This document shows positions 4,154 to 8,035 of a stretch of 8,035 nucleotides of DNA, in pieces; the stretch's first letter is position 1, and each line of letters starts with the position of its first letter. The translations under genes and the position numbers were made by a program. The DNA comes from Treponema sp. (GTDB taxonomy: Bacteria > Spirochaetota > Spirochaetia > Treponematales > Treponemataceae): assembly GCA_018385415.1 (NCBI GenBank), contig JAHAZA010000118.1:1-8035 (forward strand), given 5' to 3'. The notes under the pieces are model-generated. The model made no database searches and had not been told where the DNA came from. It saw only the letters and a list, made by a program, of their open reading frames with translations.

Positions 4154-6532
4154 ATGAAAATCGCACTTGCTGGAAATCCTAACGCAGGAAAAACTACTTT
4201 ATTCAATGCACTTACCGGTTCAAATCAATTTGTCGGAAACTGGTCTGGTGTAACTGTTGAAAAAAAAGAAGGTAAATTAAAAAATCACAAGGATGTAGAA
4301 ATCATGGACCTTCCTGGTATCTACTCTCTTTCACCCTACACTCTGGAAGAAGTCGTTTCAAGAAACTATCTTGTAAAAGAACGTCCTGATGCAATCTTAA
4401 ACATCATCGACGGAACAAACCTTGAACGCAACCTTTATCTTACAACTCAGCTTGCAGAGCTTGGTATTCCGATGGTAATTGCCGTAAACATGATGGACGT
4501 TGTCAAAAAAAATGGTGACAAAATTCATCTTGAACAGATGTCAAAACTTATAGGCTGTCCTGTTTTTGAAATTTCAGCATTAAAGAATAAAGGCTGCATT
4601 GAAGCAGCCGAAACAGCAGTAAAAGCAGCAACTGAAAACAAAGTTATGAAATACAAGCACCGCTTTGAATCTTCTATTGAGCATGCACTTGCACATATTG
4701 AAGAAGCAGTAGTTCATGACCTTCCAGAAGAAAAACAGAGATGGTATTCAGTAAAGCTTTTTGAACGGGATTCGAAAATTGTAGAACAGCTGAAGGAAGC
4801 AGAAGGAATAAAAATTTCTTCCAAAGACTTATCCCACATTGATGCAGATATAAAAAAATGTGAAGCAGAAATGGATGATGATTCAGAATCAATTATTACA
4901 GCAGAGAGATATAAATATATTGAGTCTATCATTAATTCCTGCGTAACAAAAAAATCTAAAGCAAGCAAGCTGAATACTTCCGACAAAATTGACCGTGTTG
5001 TAACAAACCGCTGGCTCGCTCTTCCAATTTTTGCTGTAGTTATGTTCCTTGTTTATTACGTTTCAATGGTAACTGTTGGAGCTGCTGCAACGGATTGGGC
5101 AAACGACGGTTTGTTTGGTGATGGTTATCATTTGTTTGGAATTGGAACTGGCGCTTACGAAGAAGCCTGTGAAGAATTTGGAGACAGTGCCTCAATTCTT
5201 GAAGCTTATGAAAACGGCGAAGTTACATACGTAGTTCAGGATGAAGAAACTCTAGAAGTTTCTGAGCCAATTGATTTTACGGAAGAAGATGTTGCCACTG
5301 CAAACGCAATGGTAGAAAAGTACGGCGAAGAAGGCCCTGCTTCAGAAGATTTTGGTATATGGGTTCCCGGTATTCCTGTTCTTATTGAATCTGTTTTAGA
5401 TGCTATTGAATGTGCAGACTGGCTTAAAGGTTTGATTCTTGATGGTATTGTTGCAGGTGTTGGTGCAGTACTTGGATTTGTTCCACAGATGCTGGTTTTG
5501 TTTCTGCTCCTTGCATTTCTTGAAGCTTGTGGATATATGGCTCGTATTGCCTTTATTATGGACCGGGTTTTCCGCCGCTTTGGACTTTCCGGTAAATCAT
5601 TTATTCCAATGCTTGTTGGAACTGGTTGTGGAATTCCAGGTATTATGGCAAGCCGTACAATCGAAAATGACCGCGACAGAAAGATGACAATCATGACAAC
5701 TACATTCATTCCTTGTGGTGCCAAAACTCCCTTTATCGCTATGATTGCAGGAGCAATTTTCGGTGGTTCTCCCTGGGTTGCAACCTCAGCTTATTTTATT
5801 GGAATCGCTGCAATTCTTCTTTCTGGAATTATGCTTAAAAAAACAAAAATGTTTGCTGGCGAGGCTGCTCCATTCGTAATGGAACTCCCTGCTTACCACT
5901 GGCCAACAATCGGTAACCTACTCCGCTCAATGTGGGAACGAGGCTGGTCATTCATCAAAAAAGCTGGAACAATCATCCTTCTTTCTACAATCGTAATCTG
6001 GTTCCTTTCATTCTTTGGTTGGGCAGAAGGAAGTTTTGGAATGCTGGAAGAAGATCAGATGGACTGTTCTATTCTTGCATACTTTGGCCGTGGAATTTGC
6101 TGGCTCTTCCAGCCTCTTGGATGGGGTAACTGGCAGGCTACAGTTGCCGCAATTACAGGTCTTGTTGCAAAGGAAAACATTGTCGGCACAATGGGCATTC
6201 TTTACGGTGGAACAGAAGCTTATGCAAATATGGCTGCGGTTTTCACAGGTGTAACCGGAATGTCTTTCCTTATTTTTAATCTGCTTTGTGCTCCTTGTTT
6301 TGCTGCCATGGGTGCTATCAAACGGGAAATGAACAATAATAAATGGTTCTGGTTTGCGATTCTGTACGAATGTGGATTTGCTTACGTAATTTCATTTATC
6401 GTAAATCAGATTGGAAGCCTTTGTACTGGAGCTGTAAGCGGTGTTATCGGAATTATCGAAGTAGTTTTAGGCTTCGTAGTTTTAGCCGGCCTCGTTTACA
6501 TGGTTTGTAGAAAAGACAAATACAAAAAATAA
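4154..6532 (+). CDS. feoB: Ferrous iron transport protein B
   Basis: This is a full-length 792-residue FeoB, the GTPase-coupled inner-membrane Fe2+ transporter. The N-terminal G domain shows G1 GNPNAGKTT (7-15), G3 DLPG (52-55), G4 NMMD (112-115) and G5 SAL (141-143). A helical cytosolic spacer covers about 165-280. The membrane domain starts with a helix at about 288-310 and includes both gate repeats: IPMLVGTGCGIPGIMASRT (484-502, Cys491) and FIPCGAKTPF (518-527, Cys521). Later comes APCFAAMGAIKRE (713-725), then final helices and a basic tail. Between helix 1 and the GIVAGVGAVLGFVPQ helix there is an extra, very acidic loop (about 320-410) that E. coli FeoB lacks. The ATG at 4154 is preceded by AGGAG with suitable spacing (4143-4147). 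It is 115 bp from feoA2, separated by palindromes only, so it is probably in the same transcript. Confidence 0.97.
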   Translation: MKIALAGNPNAGKTTLFNALTGSNQFVGNWSGVTVEKKEGKLKNHKDVEIMDLPGIYSLSPYTLEEVVSRNYLVKERPDAILNIIDGTNLERNLYLTTQLAELGIPMVIAVNMMDVVKKNGDKIHLEQMSKLIGCPVFEISALKNKGCIEAAETAVKAATENKVMKYKHRFESSIEHALAHIEEAVVHDLPEEKQRWYSVKLFERDSKIVEQLKEAEGIKISSKDLSHIDADIKKCEAEMDDDSESIITAERYKYIESIINSCVTKKSKASKLNTSDKIDRVVTNRWLALPIFAVVMFLVYYVSMVTVGAAATDWANDGLFGDGYHLFGIGTGAYEEACEEFGDSASILEAYENGEVTYVVQDEETLEVSEPIDFTEEDVATANAMVEKYGEEGPASEDFGIWVPGIPVLIESVLDAIECADWLKGLILDGIVAGVGAVLGFVPQMLVLFLLLAFLEACGYMARIAFIMDRVFRRFGLSGKSFIPMLVGTGCGIPGIMASRTIENDRDRKMTIMTTTFIPCGAKTPFIAMIAGAIFGGSPWVATSAYFIGIAAILLSGIMLKKTKMFAGEAAPFVMELPAYHWPTIGNLLRSMWERGWSFIKKAGTIILLSTIVIWFLSFFGWAEGSFGMLEEDQMDCSILAYFGRGICWLFQPLGWGNWQATVAAITGLVAKENIVGTMGILYGGTEAYANMAAVFTGVTGMSFLIFNLLCAPCFAAMGAIKREMNNNKWFWFAILYECGFAYVISFIVNQIGSLCTGAVSGVIGIIEVVLGFVVLAGLVYMVCRKDKYKK

Positions 6533-6546
6533 AAGATAGAAATTTA

Positions 6547-6595
6547 GACGGTGGTTTAAAGTTTAAGAACTTGTGGATGCAATAAACCACCAGTC
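6547..6595. repeat. Stem-loop between feoB and the Cys-rich peptide gene
   Basis: GGTGGTTTA (6550-6558) pairs perfectly with TAAACCACC (6583-6591). GAC/GTC extends the stem past a one-base bulge (6592). The loop contains a smaller inverted repeat, AAGTT-TAAG-AACTT (6559-6572). No T-run follows, so it may set mRNA stability or partial read-through between feoB and the next gene, not full termination. Confidence 0.7.
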
Positions 6596-6609
6596 TGCAG
6601 GAGGAATTT

Positions 6610-6765
6610 ATGGGAACAGCAATTGTATGCGTAATTCTTTTTATAATGATTGCTTTAATCGTAAAATCACTTTGTAAAAAATATCATAAAGCAAAAAAGT
6701 CGGGTGGCTGCTGTTGTGGATGCTCCGGATGTTCAAGTTCCACCTGTAAAAAAAATAAATCTTGA
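6610..6765 (+). CDS. FeoB-associated Cys-rich membrane peptide (51 aa)
   Basis: A strong site, AGGAGG (6599-6604), lies 5 nt before the ATG. The 51-residue product starts with one membrane helix (about residues 3-18, GTAIVCVILFIMIALI), then a basic stretch (KSLCKKYHKAKKS, 19-31). It ends in a Cys-dense tail with GCCCGCSGCS at 33-42 and C46, giving six Cys in 13 residues. This layout matches the FeoB-associated Cys-rich membrane protein family, small proteins coded just after feoB in Firmicutes and some other bacteria. By the positive-inside rule the Cys tail is cytosolic, where it could accept Fe2+ leaving FeoB. That role is a proposal, not shown. C7 and C22 add possible ligands. The gene is 77 bp after feoB, across a stem-loop. 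Confidence 0.88.
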   Translation: MGTAIVCVILFIMIALIVKSLCKKYHKAKKSGGCCCGCSGCSSSTCKKNKS

Positions 6766-6792
6766 ATTGAATATCGGCTGTCAAATTTCAGG

Positions 6793-6820
6793 TTGAAAAA
6801 ATAGAAAATATTAATATAAT
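6793..6820 (+). promoter_or_regulatory. Promoter of the DtxR-family regulator gene
   Basis: TTGAAA (6793-6798), a 16-bp spacer and an exact TATAAT (6815-6820) lie 33 bp before the regulator ATG. No GTTAGT-type box is visible here, so the regulator appears to be made independently of its proposed operators and without autoregulation through that motif. Confidence 0.65.
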
Positions 6821-6853
6821 TAAAAAAATATATTAAACCAAGGCAGCGTAAAA

Positions 6854-7222
6854 ATGAAAATAACTGAATCGGCAGAAATGTATCTTGAAACAATTCTTGT
6901 ACTTTCAAAACAGGGAGATGTTCGTGCCATCGATATTGGTCGGGCAATGAATTTTTCAAGACCAACAGTCAGCGTTGCCATTCACAACCTTGAAAAAGAT
7001 GGCTACATAAAAATAAGTCCTGAAGGAAATATTACTCTAAAAGCCTCAGGGCTTAAAATTGCAGAAACAATTTATGAACGCCACACTGTACTCACAGAAA
7101 TTCTTATACAGTTAGGCGTTTCAGAAAAGACAGCTTCCGAAGATGCCTGCAAAATTGAACACGACATCAGTCAGGAAACTTTTGACTGCATCAAAAAACA
7201 TATTTCAAACCATCGTCCTTAA
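6854..7222 (+). CDS. Short DtxR/MntR-family metal-dependent repressor
   Basis: The 122-residue product has an N-terminal winged helix (ESAEMYLETILVLSKQGD, then AIDIGRAMNFSRPTVSVAIHNLEKDGYI with the recognition helix at about 35-48). A metal-binding dimerisation part follows: ERHTVLTEIL (75-84) and EDACKIEHDIS (96-106). M9, C99, E102 and H103 line up with DtxR Met10, Cys102, Glu105 and His106, the primary metal site. H77 matches His79, but DtxR His98 is replaced by Ser95, so the ancillary site is altered. There is no C-terminal SH3-like domain; this short form is usual for feo-linked members. The ribosome binding site is weak (AAGG, 10-nt spacer). The last codons and TAA overlap a duplicated antisense fragment. 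It is the obvious candidate to bind the boxes at 2428-2579. Fe2+ is the likely corepressor, with Mn2+ possible. Confidence 0.88.
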   Translation: MKITESAEMYLETILVLSKQGDVRAIDIGRAMNFSRPTVSVAIHNLEKDGYIKISPEGNITLKASGLKIAETIYERHTVLTEILIQLGVSEKTASEDACKIEHDISQETFDCIKKHISNHRP

Positions 7223-7345
7223 CCTCAAAATGAATGTCAGACTTTGCAAAGAATCCTTCACACAATGACATAAGATAAATATAGATGGTATAAAAATTAA
7301 TTTTTCCATTTCTTTCTCTCTGTGCAGTTTTTACGATACAGAAAC
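7191..7345 (-). pseudogene. Decayed 3' fragment of a paralogue of the 202-aa protein gene
   Basis: Bases 7211-7284 match 287-360 at roughly 64 of 74 positions without gaps. In the same minus-strand frame the translation reads YIYLMSLCEGFFAKSDIHFE then VKDD, against YFYLMSLCEGLFAKSEIRFE then VKDG in the intact gene. Going upstream the frame still shows GKI and a CIV that match GEI and C144-I-V of the 202-residue protein, with about 8 codons missing between them. A TAA then closes the frame near 7354, with no start codon before the aligned part. Downstream the homology stops after KDD and the frame runs to TGA 7193-7191 inside the regulator gene. It is therefore a start-less, partly deleted remnant lying antisense across the end of the regulator. 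It fills the 130-bp gap between two convergent genes. Confidence 0.75.
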
Positions 7346-7352
7346 ATCTTTT

Positions 7353-7994
7353 TTATTTCAATGAAATAAATCCATATTCATTTAAAAGATAATTAACCCG
7401 AACATCATTTTTTTCTATAGGAACTGCTTTTGTTACACAAATAGTAAAACATACTCCACAGACAATTCTTTTATCACAATCCAGAACTCTTGAAAGATAT
7501 TTATCGTAATAACCTTTACCTCTTCCAAGCCGTGCACCTTCAAGATTAAAAACAAGCCCAGGCACAAAAATAAGTGCATCTGAAGGAATTTGATCAGGAC
7601 TTAATTTTGTGCAATTTTCTGAAGGCTCTCTAATATTGTATTTATTATCTGAAGTAAAATCTCCGTCAAAGTCATCAATCAAATAAAAGTCCATATCATT
7701 TCCTGACTTTGCCATTTTCGGAACTGCAACTTTCTTTTTATCTTTCAGCGCCTGTTTCATTAAAGGAACAATATCGACCTCATCATTCATTGGCATAAAA
7801 CCAAGAATCATAGTTGCATTTTTGTATTCGTCACTATTTGTCACCGATGTAACTACCGATTTTGCAGTCTGTTCCATCAGAGGTAAATCAGAGCAATATT
7901 CTTTTAACGCAGCTTTAGCTCTTTTTCTGAGGAATGATTTCTGTTCTTCAACTGTTTTGTAATCGTAAATCGTTGGTGTATGACATTGCGACAT
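7353..7994 (-). CDS. 5-formyltetrahydrofolate cyclo-ligase
   Basis: This 213-residue cytosolic enzyme converts 5-formyl-THF to 5,10-methenyl-THF using ATP, salvaging a storage or inhibitory folate. Family marks are: N-terminal KSFLRKRAKAAL (19-30) with the Lys/Arg that contact nucleotide, MPMNDEVDIVPL (67-78), the KKKVAVPK strand (86-93), and the signature PGLVFNLEGARLGRGKGYYD (145-164). The end, VPIEKNDVRVNYLLNEYGFI, corresponds to the usual VP-x-E-x-x-D ending. Length is normal for the family (about 180-215), with a 10-15 residue N-terminal extension. AAAGGA lies 9 nt before the ATG. It converges on the regulator gene, and nothing links it functionally to iron uptake. Only 41 bp of its upstream region are in the window, with no clear promoter. 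Confidence 0.93.
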   Translation of the reverse strand: MSQCHTPTIYDYKTVEEQKSFLRKRAKAALKEYCSDLPLMEQTAKSVVTSVTNSDEYKNATMILGFMPMNDEVDIVPLMKQALKDKKKVAVPKMAKSGNDMDFYLIDDFDGDFTSDNKYNIREPSENCTKLSPDQIPSDALIFVPGLVFNLEGARLGRGKGYYDKYLSRVLDCDKRIVCGVCFTICVTKAVPIEKNDVRVNYLLNEYGFISLK

Positions 7995-8035
7995 TTAAAA
8001 TTTTCCTTTATTAACCAGCATTTCTATATTTAACT

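Noticed and set aside
5236..5724. Long minus-strand frame inside feoB
   Set aside because: Antisense to strongly conserved FeoB coding sequence, Ser/Pro/Ile-rich, with no start signal.
1..8035. CRISPR array, tRNA, rRNA, transposase or phage genes
   Set aside because: No regularly spaced direct repeats, no tRNA or rRNA-like sequence and no transposase or integrase motifs seen on either strand.

Overview
The window is low-GC, Gram-negative-type DNA. It most likely comes from a spirochaete of the Treponema group. The reasons are an exported beta-barrel protein ending in Phe, the A/T-rich codon use, and a clostridial-looking Feo module beside an outer-membrane protein. The genus is an inference; no rRNA or other marker is present.

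Layout. Bases 1-213 (+) hold the 3' end of a probable type I restriction HsdR gene. Facing it is a minus-strand pair: an exported beta-lactamase-fold serine hydrolase (1894-872) followed after 8 bp by a 202-residue protein of unknown function (863-255). Next on the minus strand is a shortened HD-GYP-type gene (2361-1978). Its upstream region is a roughly 250-bp control region shared with the divergent plus-strand genes.

The core is an iron(II) acquisition locus from 2428 to 7222. It runs: operator-rich promoter, predicted outer-membrane beta-barrel (2610-3572), feoA (3591-3800), second feoA (3811-4038), a roughly 100-bp palindrome cluster, feoB (4154-6532), a stem-loop, a 51-residue Cys-rich membrane peptide (6610-6765), and a short DtxR-family metalloregulator (6854-7222) with its own promoter. 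Four inverted repeats of the form GTTAGT-N4-(A/G)CTAAC, plus one half-site, lie around a TTGACA-N18-TATATT promoter. One copy sits exactly between the -35 and -10. They resemble DtxR/IdeR boxes, so the simplest model is that the regulator at the end of the locus, loaded with Fe2+ (or Mn2+), represses the barrel-feoA-feoA-feoB unit. The barrel would bring ferrous iron across the outer membrane and FeoB would move it across the inner membrane.

The right end holds a decayed, start-less copy of the 3' part of the 202-residue gene (7191-7345, minus strand), overlapping the end of the regulator gene, and then 5-formyltetrahydrofolate cyclo-ligase (7994-7353, minus). The two related segments are direct repeats about 6.9 kb apart and flank the whole hydrolase-to-regulator block.

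The main points for follow-up are the operator array and its barrel gene, the acidic extracytoplasmic insertion in FeoB, the palindrome cluster inside the feo operon, and the duplicated gene fragment.
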